Positions 25,900-33,051 of a stretch of 56,374 nucleotides of DNA are shown piece after piece. The notes beneath the pieces were generated by a model. That model was given only the letters and a program-made list of their open reading frames with translations, was not told the origin of the DNA and searched no databases. Source of the DNA: Actinomycetes bacterium. GTDB taxonomy: Bacteria > Actinomycetota > Acidimicrobiia > Acidimicrobiales > Acidimicrobiaceae. The stretch spans positions 1 to 56,374 of the forward strand of contig JAJYDM010000003.1 of NCBI GenBank assembly GCA_021777475.1, written 5' to 3'. Position 1 is the first letter of the stretch. Each line of letters starts with the position of its first letter. Made by a program: the position numbers and the translations under genes.

Positions 25900-26795
25900 C
25901 ACCGACCTCCCTCTTCTCCGGCATTTTCCTCCGCCGAGTCGAATTCCGGCCCACCCGATGCCTGGGCATCAGGTGCCAACTCCACCGCGCCGAACAGCTT
26001 CCCGCGAGTGGATTTGAGGCCGTCGGACAGGTTGACTGTCGCTTCGGCAAGGATTGAATCGGCCATTGCTTCTTTGGCGTTGTGCCAGAACAGCTGCAGG
26101 CTTGCTCCGACGATGGGATCACTACCGTTGAGATCCGCCACTGTCTGGGGAATCAGCCTGCTGTCGCGTTGTATGAGCTCGACGAGCTGGGGGTGTGCCT
26201 TCTCGATGGAAATGACGCGCACGCCCCCGATCTTGAGCCATTCGGTGAAGCGTGGATCGTCGTGCCAACATCTCTGACCCCGGTAGGCCAGCTGAAACGG
26301 CTGCTTTACCGCAGTGACCCGCCCCTTTGTCATCGCGCTCAGCATCCCACTATCAAGCGAGGTAAGGATGCCATCGTCTTCGCTATCCGCCACAGTGCGA
26401 TCGGCGTTGACCGACAAAGACCACGCCGCCCTGAGATCGTACTCCTGCTTGAACGCCGCCAGAATCTCGGGATCGTTCTCGAACGGACGCACCCCGCTGG
26501 CGGGGGTATTCACGATTATCCATTCACTATCAAGCGCCCTCAATGCGTCAGCAAAGGCCACCGACCCGGATCTGTCCACCAAGCCAGCCAGATCGACCTC
26601 GGCGACGCTCACGTCGCTGTCAGCGTATCTCCGCACCAGTGTCGGCGAGTGCTCGTCGCCCTCGATGCAAGCCACGCTCTGTCCGGTCTCCCTTAGCGCT
26701 TCTATCGCAAGGACCGCCAGTGTGGACTTGCCTACGCCGCCCTTAGCGCCGGTGGAAAAGACCAATTTTTTCGATTTCTTGGCTTCAGTAGCCAT
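25899..26795 (-). CDS. ParA/MinD-type ATPase
   Basis: 298 residues. A deviant Walker A KGGVGKST sits at residues ~18-25, followed by CIEGDEHSP and IIVNTPASG (Walker B region) as in ParA/MobD-like ATPases. The C-terminal ~40 residues are acidic and low-complexity. Such proteins position plasmids or other cargo; no parB-like gene is adjacent. It starts with ATG after AAAGGAGAAAG and heads the operon parA-SLOG-NYN-deoxyribosyltransferase, whose genes overlap or nearly touch. It is transcribed from element promoter box 3, through a leader with a stem-loop. Confidence 0.85.
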   Translation of the reverse strand: MATEAKKSKKLVFSTGAKGGVGKSTLAVLAIEALRETGQSVACIEGDEHSPTLVRRYADSDVSVAEVDLAGLVDRSGSVAFADALRALDSEWIIVNTPASGVRPFENDPEILAAFKQEYDLRAAWSLSVNADRTVADSEDDGILTSLDSGMLSAMTKGRVTAVKQPFQLAYRGQRCWHDDPRFTEWLKIGGVRVISIEKAHPQLVELIQRDSRLIPQTVADLNGSDPIVGASLQLFWHNAKEAMADSILAEATVNLSDGLKSTRGKLFGAVELAPDAQASGGPEFDSAEENAGEEGGR

Positions 26796-26811
26796 AACTC
26801 TTTCTCCTTTC

Positions 26812-26849
26812 GGTCTCGGAACGCCCGAGAGCCAATACCAGCCGAGACC
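26812..26849 (-). promoter_or_regulatory. Stem-loop in parA leader
   Basis: GGTCTCGG and CCGAGACC form a perfect 8-bp stem around a 22-nt loop, between promoter box 3 and the parA ribosome binding site. It may be an operator or an RNA control element. Confidence 0.5.
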
Positions 26850-26872
26850 TGAGCCTCGTTCTTCTATCTCCG

Positions 26873-26896
26873 CCCCATATATATGCGCGAGATTTC
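26873..26896 (-). promoter_or_regulatory. Element promoter box 3 (parA operon)
   Basis: Minus strand GAAATCTCGCGCATATATAT then GGGG. Predicted +1 at about 26871 gives a ~76-nt leader. It is divergent from box 4, about 150 bp away. Confidence 0.75.
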
Positions 26897-27041
26897 AAGA
26901 AATCCGAAGACAAAAAGTTTCCTGAGCACAGGACGCGGGCCGAGAGAAGATGACTCCAGTAGACGAGAAAAGACCGGACGCCTCAGATCCGGTCCAAAAC
27001 CGGAGAATTCCAAAAAAAATCCCTCGGTCACAAAATTGCGT

Positions 27042-27065
27042 GAAATCTCCCGCATATATATGGGG
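27042..27065 (+). promoter_or_regulatory. Element promoter box 4 (sigma-like gene)
   Basis: Plus strand GAAATCTCCCGCATATATAT then GGGG. The following C and ATG place +1 at the start codon itself, so the transcript should be leaderless, as at box 1. Confidence 0.78.
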
Positions 27066-27066
27066 C

Positions 27067-28191
27067 ATGAAGGGACTACAACAACTGCTGCAATCCACAG
27101 GATGCCCCGATGCCGACACGCAGATGTCCAACGAGGAGATTGTGGCCAAAATCCAAAGTCTTGTCTCCGCTTGCGACCCGGCGGATAGGAAAAAGCTAGC
27201 CCACCTGCAGGAGGAACTCTATAGAAAAACCGCCGCGCTGGTAACCACGCTTGCACGGCAATACAACCGAGGGCACCCACTAACCGAGGACGAGCAGTCA
27301 GAGCTCCCTCTCGCGGTATTTGACGCTGCACGCAAGTACGATCCCGCTCGTGGCGCGCAGTTCAGCACCTACCTCGCGTTCTATGTCCGCAGCGCGCTCC
27401 AGCGGGAGCACGCCTTCACCCATGGTCAATCCCAGGCGAAGTACGCACGGGCCGCGAGGATGCTCAACAACCCCCAAAACTACGATCGGGAGCAGGTCCG
27501 GCGAGCCGAGGCTTTCCTGCGGAGTAAGAAGGCTTTCTCGGAGGAAACCGTTCTGTCGGACTCCGACACGCAGATGTCCGCAGAAGACCTGTTGTTCATG
27601 ATCACCGAACAGAACTTAGATGACGCCAAAAACGATCGGCTGCTCGCGCTTGCGCGGGAGGCAATCCTCAACCTCGGTGGAGAGGAGCAGCGGGTGCTCT
27701 TGTCAATGCTCGATCCGCAGAAGGCGACGACGGAGTACGGTTTGAAGACAATTGGGGCCGTCGCGAAGGATATCGACTTGGACGAGCTCAGCGTCGAGGT
27801 CGACCGCCAACGAGTATTCGTGACTATCCGCGACTATATATTCGAGCGCGACCCCAGTCTGGCCCCTCCCGGATGGACCAGCGAGCAAAAGGGCATCCAG
27901 GTGCCAGGTACGGAGGTATTCGTCCTCGGCCTTTTCGGAATGCCGACATCGGGGGAAATGGGCAACTACGCCAAGCGCATCGGGGGAATCCATGTGCGCC
28001 AGCACTGCGCCACGCCAACGCCCAGGCAGCATCGCGTCGCTGGCGACCCCTCCGAAACCGCAGGAGAAGATGACCGGCTGTCGCTATTCCCTGACGACAC
28101 ACAAGAAGAGCTGTGCACGCCATCCAGCGCGGCCGAAACTGCTGAGACCAAGAGTGTCGGTTACGGACTGGGTATGGGGAGGATGCGCTAA
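27067..28191 (+). CDS. Sigma-70-family-like transcription factor of the element
   Basis: 374 residues from the ATG at 27067. Residues ~50-120 match sigma region 2: LYRKTAALVTTLARQYNRGH, AVFDAARKYDPARG, then FSTYLAFYVRSALQRE, the -10 recognition helix. A weaker region-4-like stretch follows around 215-275 (EEQRVLLSML ... LKTIGAVAKDIDLDEL ... VDRQRVFVTIRDYI). The C-terminal ~90 residues are low-complexity. It would direct RNA polymerase to element promoters. The frame is open upstream to 26950, but the promoter box directly before this ATG argues for a leaderless start here. It lies behind its own copy of the shared box, implying autoregulation. Region 2 is convincing; region 4 is degenerate. 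Confidence 0.78.
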   Translation: MKGLQQLLQSTGCPDADTQMSNEEIVAKIQSLVSACDPADRKKLAHLQEELYRKTAALVTTLARQYNRGHPLTEDEQSELPLAVFDAARKYDPARGAQFSTYLAFYVRSALQREHAFTHGQSQAKYARAARMLNNPQNYDREQVRRAEAFLRSKKAFSEETVLSDSDTQMSAEDLLFMITEQNLDDAKNDRLLALAREAILNLGGEEQRVLLSMLDPQKATTEYGLKTIGAVAKDIDLDELSVEVDRQRVFVTIRDYIFERDPSLAPPGWTSEQKGIQVPGTEVFVLGLFGMPTSGEMGNYAKRIGGIHVRQHCATPTPRQHRVAGDPSETAGEDDRLSLFPDDTQEELCTPSSAAETAETKSVGYGLGMGRMR

Positions 28192-28259
28192 GCCGCGAAG
28201 GGCGTGACCGTCCTAGTAGTCTTAGTATCCACGGCGTTAGATGCCAGGAGGTGATAGCA

Positions 28260-28616
28260 TTGAGATCGCGGACCGGGGCCAATGCCAAAACGAAACCCAA
28301 TGCGATTGCGCCCCGGTCCGCCAAATCGCGCAAGTTGGCCATGCGGACTGCAGCGGCCAACCGGCTCGCGTCTCGGCGGCAAGAGGACTGGGCCGGGAAA
28401 ATTGCCACCGCCTGGTTGCGCAGCAATGGAGTAAAGTTTTATTGCGACATCCGCCGCGCGCACCTTTGGCGAATCTGCGCCCTGGCGGTTTTTGTGACGA
28501 TCCTGAGCTGCGCATGCGGCATCGGTGCCGCATCCATGGTGACCGCAGCACACCACAGCGTGAATATGGCACAGCCATGGTACCGGCTCATGACATGGGA
28601 GCCGCATCTTCCTTGA
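28260..28616 (+). CDS. Small membrane protein with palindromic element in its N-terminus
   Basis: 118 residues from the TTG at 28260, chosen because AGGAGG lies 8 nt upstream. A very basic N-terminus (RSRTGANAKTKPNAIAPRSA) is encoded by palindromic copy A. Then come a helix, and one membrane segment (ICALAVFVTILSCACGIGAA, residues ~78-97). No family recognised. Translation across the hairpin means that the palindrome is compatible with coding. It follows the sigma-like gene by 68 nt. Confidence 0.6.
   Translation: MRSRTGANAKTKPNAIAPRSAKSRKLAMRTAAANRLASRRQEDWAGKIATAWLRSNGVKFYCDIRRAHLWRICALAVFVTILSCACGIGAASMVTAAHHSVNMAQPWYRLMTWEPHLP
28268..28321 (+). repeat. 54-nt palindromic element, copy A
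   Basis: GCGGACCGGGGC, 30 nt, then GCCCCGGTCCGC: perfect 12-bp arms. The centre shares CGAAACCCA with copy C and the pattern CGAnAnCCA with copy B. It lies within the first codons of the 28260-28616 gene. Confidence 0.8.
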
Positions 28617-28629
28617 TCTACTGAATGCG

Positions 28630-29631
28630 TTACGGCTTGAGAACCAGGAGTTCCTGAACGACAGCGTGATGGGTAGTTTTCATCGGCACAAGAGCAGTGC
28701 GCAAACCGTGGCGTTCCGCCATTGCCCTGACTTCCGGCACATCGTCGTAGGTCATCATCGCCGCTCCGCGCACAGACGCCATGAGAGCAAACAAACACTC
28801 ATGATCGATTTGGTTGTGGGTGTAAAGGCGCTTGCCTGCATTCTTGCCACCTGCCGTGTAGGGTGGATCCACAAAAAACACTGCGTCTGGGTCGTTGGCG
28901 TACGCCTCGATCACAGCGAAGGCATCCTTGTGCTCGAAGCTGACGCGCTCACGCATCGAGCGAAGTGCCAAAATTCGTTTTACCAGCGTCTCTGGATACC
29001 AGCGGGACAGAAGTCCTCGCCCATTCTCACCTTCCTTGATTAGTCCGGCACCTGCCGCCAGAATGCCGCCACGCTGCATCCGGTTCTTTATGATCGTGCG
29101 AAAAGCGCGGCTCTTGCAACTGATGGGCGCGCCATCGAGAACCTCCCTGACATTTCCAAGCGTCACATCAAAGCTGACGATGCGTTCGCACAGCCAGCGA
29201 ACATCCGAATCCGTCCCGCTGAAAACCGTTTGCCATACGGCGGCCACGTCGTCGTCCAACTCGGACAAGACGACATGGTCAGCTAGGCTTTCCGCTGCAA
29301 CGGTAAGGCCCGCCATGGCTCCGCCTGCAAACGGCTCGACGAAGACCGAAGGTGCGCGCACCGGTGTTGTCACCCACTTGCGGACTTCCGGCACAAGCCA
29401 GGTTTTTCCTCCTGGATACCGGAAGGGGCTGAGCTGGCGAACCTGGGCGACATTCGTTGGACTCTGCTTGTCGCGCAATTGTTCCACGAAGGCGGCAAGA
29501 GCCCCGATCCGTGTCTGACCGATCATGGAATCCGGTTTTTGGCCAAGGCGGACTCCAGCCAGCGCGCCGCGATCAACAGCGAGTTCCTCGGCGCATTGGA
29601 AACAACAACTCTCATGCAGTCGGAGCGACAT
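28630..29631 (-). CDS. D12-class N6-adenine DNA methyltransferase (Dam-like)
   Basis: About 333 residues. The AdoMet-binding motif FRYPGGKTWL (near residue 70), VFVEPFAGGAMAG (near 95), VLSELDDDVAAVWQ, and catalytic DPPYTAGG (near 255) are diagnostic of D12-class alpha enzymes. No partner nuclease is adjacent, so it may be an orphan protecting the element or setting replication timing. The start is uncertain: ATG at 29631 (used) or 29526. It is the last gene of the operon from box 5. Confidence 0.88.
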   Translation of the reverse strand: MSLRLHESCCFQCAEELAVDRGALAGVRLGQKPDSMIGQTRIGALAAFVEQLRDKQSPTNVAQVRQLSPFRYPGGKTWLVPEVRKWVTTPVRAPSVFVEPFAGGAMAGLTVAAESLADHVVLSELDDDVAAVWQTVFSGTDSDVRWLCERIVSFDVTLGNVREVLDGAPISCKSRAFRTIIKNRMQRGGILAAGAGLIKEGENGRGLLSRWYPETLVKRILALRSMRERVSFEHKDAFAVIEAYANDPDAVFFVDPPYTAGGKNAGKRLYTHNQIDHECLFALMASVRGAAMMTYDDVPEVRAMAERHGLRTALVPMKTTHHAVVQELLVLKP

Positions 29632-29649
29632 GGAACCCACCGCCGGTCC

Positions 29650-29943
29650 TCAGCCGATCTGCCCGGGCAACCGTGGATGAAGCGTCACTTGGCTAACCTC
29701 CGCGAACTCCGACTCCGTCCGGCTTTCGGGGCGCGCCTGCTTAGGGCGCGTCTGTTTCCGAGGTCCGCTCGTCTTCTCCTTGTGCTTTCTGTTGTCGATC
29801 TTGTTCGCGATGTAAACGCCCGTCATCTGGCCCATAGCCCCGCCGATGGTCGCGCCTGTCGGCCCCGCAACGTGCCTACCCATGACCGCACCCGCCACTC
29901 CGCACACGGTGCCCACGCACTCTTCCAAAACTGGCTTTGACAT
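29650..29943 (-). CDS. Small glycine-zipper-type protein with basic tail
   Basis: 97 residues. The first half is Gly/Ala-rich (VAGAVMGRHVAGPTGATIGG) and could insert in a membrane as a glycine zipper; the second half is strongly basic (KHKEKTSGPRKQTRPKQ). The start touches the previous stop (TAGATG). Family unknown; it belongs to the methylase operon. Confidence 0.6.
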   Translation of the reverse strand: MSKPVLEECVGTVCGVAGAVMGRHVAGPTGATIGGAMGQMTGVYIANKIDNRKHKEKTSGPRKQTRPKQARPESRTESEFAEVSQVTLHPRLPGQIG

Positions 29944-30651
29944 CTACCGCTCCCAGGCTGCGTCCAGCGCCGCATAGAGGTTCCCCAATAGGAGACGCAG
30001 CAACGCCGGCACGCGCGCCCGGATCTCATCCCCGGACCTGCCGGTCTGGGTCGAAGTCGCTTCGATGCACTCGTCGATACTGCGCACGCCGTCAAAGGTG
30101 GTCCACAAGAAATAGTCCAAACCCCCGAGCGCGATAGCCTCGGTTTTTGCAAAGACAGGAGGCCCGCCTTGAACGGAAGAAGGTTCGACCGCCCTTTGGC
30201 CCGCCGCGATCAACAGATAATGCTCTTTGTCGTTTGGGGCCTGGCCCAGTCCGCTCGCATGCGAGACCACCTTGAGCCTTGTCACCTCGCTCCACGCTGG
30301 CGATTCGTCGTCTGCCGGAAGCATCGCGACCAGGTTCGCATCAAGCAGATCCTTGAGAAGCTCGCCTGAATCGCCGAGATCAGCCCCTGCGCAGAAGGCG
30401 TCTATGCTGGAACGGTCCATCGGGACGGCCAGCGCGCTCAACAGTACGTATGACAACCAATCGATCTGCAAAAATCGTTTTCCCTGCCGAAACCACGGCG
30501 AAGCGAAGGGTTCGGGGCCCTCCGGATCCCGATCCACCCCGTCGTCGAGAACGCCCAACCCGACGCCGACCGCCACGTAGGTATCTAGCGCGGAAATGTC
30601 GCCAACTGATTGTTCCATCTGCTCCTCCATTTCTGATACGTACGACTGCAT
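29944..30651 (-). CDS. Uncharacterised protein, possible winged-helix or PqqD-like C-terminus
   Basis: 235 residues from the ATG at 30651 (AAGGAG 8 nt upstream). The N-terminus is acidic. A central LSYVLLSALAVPMDRSSIDA ... LLKDLLDANLV segment looks like a winged helix. The C-terminus (LDYFLWTTFDGVRSIDECIE ... LLRLLLGNLYAALDAAWER) resembles PqqD-like or wHTH folds. No clear function. It is the first gene of the methylase operon, with palindromic copy B in its leader. Confidence 0.7.
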   Translation of the reverse strand: MQSYVSEMEEQMEQSVGDISALDTYVAVGVGLGVLDDGVDRDPEGPEPFASPWFRQGKRFLQIDWLSYVLLSALAVPMDRSSIDAFCAGADLGDSGELLKDLLDANLVAMLPADDESPAWSEVTRLKVVSHASGLGQAPNDKEHYLLIAAGQRAVEPSSVQGGPPVFAKTEAIALGGLDYFLWTTFDGVRSIDECIEATSTQTGRSGDEIRARVPALLRLLLGNLYAALDAAWER

Positions 30652-30681
30652 TCGCAGTCTCCTTCTTTGTTCTGCCGTGGT

Positions 30682-30735
30682 GCGGACCGGGGCGTAAATA
30701 CCCTGGTTATCGTCTTGGCGATGGCCCCGGTCCGC
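30682..30735 (-). repeat. 54-nt palindromic element, copy B
   Basis: Minus strand GCGGACCGGGGC, 30 nt, GCCCCGGTCCGC: perfect 12-bp arms. It lies in the predicted 5' leader between promoter box 5 and the start codon at 30651. Like copy A it is preceded by GATC. Confidence 0.8.
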
Positions 30736-30761
30736 GATCTTGAGGAATTGTGATTCCACAT

Positions 30762-30783
30762 CTCATATATATGCGGGAGATTC
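30762..30783 (-). promoter_or_regulatory. Element promoter box 5 (methylase operon)
   Basis: Minus strand GAATCTCCCGCATATATATG then AG. Predicted +1 near 30759 gives a ~108-nt leader containing palindromic copy B. Confidence 0.75.
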
Positions 30784-31144
30784 GCAAGAAGCTCTGCCCA
30801 TGTACAAAGATCGGCTTGCCAGGTAGGCTCAGTGGCTTCTGCCTGGATGCTCTTTACCACTATCGGGTGTGGCTCGGAATGCCACTGGCTCCAGCCATCG
30901 GAACACAGATCCCCACCCGGGCGAAGCCCCGAGATCAACTCGGACGTTGCATTCTCCGACGATCCGGCGAAGCGGGGCAGTAGTCTGACAGTAGTCTGAC
31001 AGTAGTTGCGGGAATGACGGGGACGTATCTCAGCGCACAATGGCGTACAAGGGCGTACGAACGATTGCAGAGATCAGGGGTTTAGAAGTATTATCGGCCC
31101 TGGTCACGGGCCTATTATCCATGCTGCGACCTGCAATGTTTTAG
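30784..31144. other. Gene-free boundary region beside tRNA-Pro
   Basis: No convincing gene. It contains the 11-bp direct repeats at 30978-31007, a GGGCGTAC/GGCGTAC pair at 31041-31060, and a short hairpin GGCCC/GGGCC at 31096-31112 downstream of the tRNA. These would suit an integration boundary, but no tRNA 3' duplication or integrase gene is visible. Confidence 0.5.
30978..31007. repeat. 11-bp direct repeats (CAGTAGTCTGA)
   Basis: Two exact copies at 30978 and 30989 and a truncated third from 31000, about 140 bp from the tRNA-Pro 3' end. Possibly integrase arm sites; role unproven. Confidence 0.6.
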
Positions 31145-31219
31145 TCGGGCTGAGAGGATTTGAACCTCCGGCCTCTTGACCCCCAGTCAAGCGCGCTAAC
31201 CAAGCTGCGCCACAGCCCG
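31145..31219 (-). tRNA. tRNA-Pro (GGG)
   Basis: A cloverleaf can be drawn on the minus strand: acceptor CGGGCTG/CAGCCCG, anticodon stem CTTGA/TCAAG with loop CTGGGGG giving anticodon GGG, and T-loop GGTTCAAATCC. CCA is not encoded. It marks the junction between the accessory element and the conserved chromosomal block; tRNA 3' ends are common integration sites. Confidence 0.93.
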
Positions 31220-31316
31220 AATTGTCACTTCGATAGTAACAAGTGACGGTTTGCGATCATGCAGGATATGTCGATTATCTCCAGTTCGTGCAAGCGCAAC
31301 CGGACTGGAGCTACTG

Positions 31317-31520
31317 TCAATGGCCCAGAACCTTTATCAGCCAGAAGATCAACTGAAAAAGTCTGTAGCCCAGATAGATGACCGTGGCCACGATCAGCAG
31401 CTTAAAGTGCCACGGTGCCTTTTTTGGCGGTGCGATGACTGCCCCACATGTTGGGCAGTCCCCTTTTCTACCAACAGCATCGGCCTCGTGAAACTTGGCA
31501 CAATTCTCACAAAATGGCAC
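31317..31520 (-). CDS. Small zinc-ribbon membrane protein
   Basis: 67 residues from a GTG at 31520 (GGAG 6 nt upstream; an in-frame TTG is two codons earlier). Two Cys pairs (CENC and CPTC) form a zinc ribbon, followed by one membrane helix (LLIVATVIYLGYRLFQLIFW). Family function unknown. It lies 62 nt downstream of der on the same strand. Confidence 0.7.
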   Translation of the reverse strand: MPFCENCAKFHEADAVGRKGDCPTCGAVIAPPKKAPWHFKLLIVATVIYLGYRLFQLIFWLIKVLGH

Positions 31521-31582
31521 TGCCAACTCCGACCAAATTCAAGTGACTCGCTGGTAACATTCCTTGTCCAATCGCCCCGACA

Positions 31583-32968
31583 CTACCGGCTTGACCTACG
31601 TCGTACGCGTAACTTTATTGGTGTTGGACCTAAAGCGAACCGCTCTCTAAGTTGTCTTTCAAGATAACGCAGGTAGCCTGTGGACAGTTCCTTTGTGGTG
31701 AAAAGGGTGAAAGTGGGCGGATCCGTGGCGCCTTGAACTCCGTAAAGTATTTTCGAACCTCTCGGTGCGCTTTTAGCCTGGGCCTGCTGCAGAAGGACAT
31801 TCAGTTCTCTGGTTGGAATCCTATTCCTATAGGCCACGATCGAGTCAGAAAGTGCCCGCCACAGTTTGGTCACACCAAGGCCCGACAGGGCCGAGATTCG
31901 AAGCACCGGAGCATAACTCAGATAGGCCAACCTATCGTCAACCTGGTCATTGACAGTAAGTTTCTCTTCAGTTGTAAGCAGGTCCCATTTGTTGAGCAAA
32001 ACCACCACCGGAGAGCCGGCCGCATCGATTCTCTCAGCCAGACGCTGATCCTGATGGGTGACGCCCTGAGTGCCATCGATTACGAGCAGAGACACATCGG
32101 CTTCATCGATTGAACGTAGCGTCCTGACCATGGAGTAGTACTCAGTACCGCCTTCAATTCTTGACTTCCGCCTCATTCCGGCTGTGTCGATGAATTTCAG
32201 CGTGCCGATTTCAGTTTCGACCACCGTATCGACTGAATCGGTGGTGGTGCCGGCCTGGTCATGCGTAATTGACCTTTCATCACCTATGAGCCGGTTGAAT
32301 AGGGTTGACTTGCCGACGTTCGGTCTTCCGACGATAGCTACCGAAAATGAGGTTCGTTTGGATAATTCTTTCTCAAATTCTTCAGTCTCATCTGTCCCGC
32401 TGTCGTGGTCGGAATAAGTCTGATCGGGGTGTAGCTTCTGCAACTCCGTTACAATGCGATCCAATAGATCACCAGTAAGCCGACCGTGAAGTGCGGAAAT
32501 GTTCAGAGGTTCCCCAAATCCGAGACGCAAGAACTCCCATGCATCGAGGTCTCTTGCCGGTGAGTCAGCCTTATTAACCACCTGAATCACCGGCATCGAA
32601 AATCTCCGCAACATGTCAGCCACGGCCTGGTCCTCGTCAGTAATCCCCACCGTTACATCCGTCATAAAAATGATGAGATCCGCCTGCTTCGCGGCCGATT
32701 CAGCCTGGTCAGATATCTTGCCCTCGAGGGTCCCGCCTGACGCCAGCCAACCACCCGTATCGATGATCTCGAAATCGAATCCTTGCCAATTGGCGGTTAG
32801 AATTTTCTGGTCGCGTGTCACACCTGGTCGTGCGTCAACTATTGCAACCTGTTTGCCGACAATCCGATTTATCAAGGTCGACTTGCCGACGTTTGGCCGT
32901 CCAATAATCGCGACCCTTCCAATTGGTCGCTGACTGGGTAGAAATTTGTTGATTCTCTGGGTACTCAA
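31583..32968 (-). CDS. der: Ribosome-assembly GTPase Der (EngA)
   Basis: 461 residues with two tandem GTPase domains, each with GRPNVGKST (near residues 23 and 217), DTGG/DTAG, and NKAD/NKWD motifs, and a C-terminal KH-like domain. It acts in 50S subunit maturation. The start is TTG with AAGGA upstream. A position after ispH and the DUF512 gene is common in Actinobacteria. Confidence 0.97.
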   Translation of the reverse strand: MSTQRINKFLPSQRPIGRVAIIGRPNVGKSTLINRIVGKQVAIVDARPGVTRDQKILTANWQGFDFEIIDTGGWLASGGTLEGKISDQAESAAKQADLIIFMTDVTVGITDEDQAVADMLRRFSMPVIQVVNKADSPARDLDAWEFLRLGFGEPLNISALHGRLTGDLLDRIVTELQKLHPDQTYSDHDSGTDETEEFEKELSKRTSFSVAIVGRPNVGKSTLFNRLIGDERSITHDQAGTTTDSVDTVVETEIGTLKFIDTAGMRRKSRIEGGTEYYSMVRTLRSIDEADVSLLVIDGTQGVTHQDQRLAERIDAAGSPVVVLLNKWDLLTTEEKLTVNDQVDDRLAYLSYAPVLRISALSGLGVTKLWRALSDSIVAYRNRIPTRELNVLLQQAQAKSAPRGSKILYGVQGATDPPTFTLFTTKELSTGYLRYLERQLRERFALGPTPIKLRVRRRSSR

Positions 32969-33051
32969 TGAAATCCTTAGGATTCGTGTCCGAACACGGT
33001 CAACACAGCTGCTATATAGCCTACCTGGAGTTTCAGCCCAGGAGAACCCAC

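Larger units (their letters stand above)
14441..31144. mobile_element. Accessory element (integrated plasmid- or phage-like) beside tRNA-Pro
   Basis: This stretch carries a helicase, recombinase, partition ATPase, sigma-like factor, restriction and methylation enzymes, and five copies of a private promoter box, bounded on the right by a tRNA gene. It is visibly GC-richer than the housekeeping genes to its right. No integrase, structural phage gene or relaxase is seen, and no duplicated tRNA 3' end was found. The left boundary is uncertain; the pilus region may belong to the same island. Confidence 0.55.

Noticed and set aside
26965-27010. A terminator (GACCGGACG ... ATCCGGTCC) in the divergent promoter region
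   Set aside because: Imperfect stem, no T-run, and its position between two promoters makes termination unlikely.
28241-28624. Alternative frame over the small gene after the sigma-like gene
   Set aside because: It has Cys/Arg-rich, unstructured composition; the overlapping 28260-28616 frame has AGGAGG and a membrane helix.
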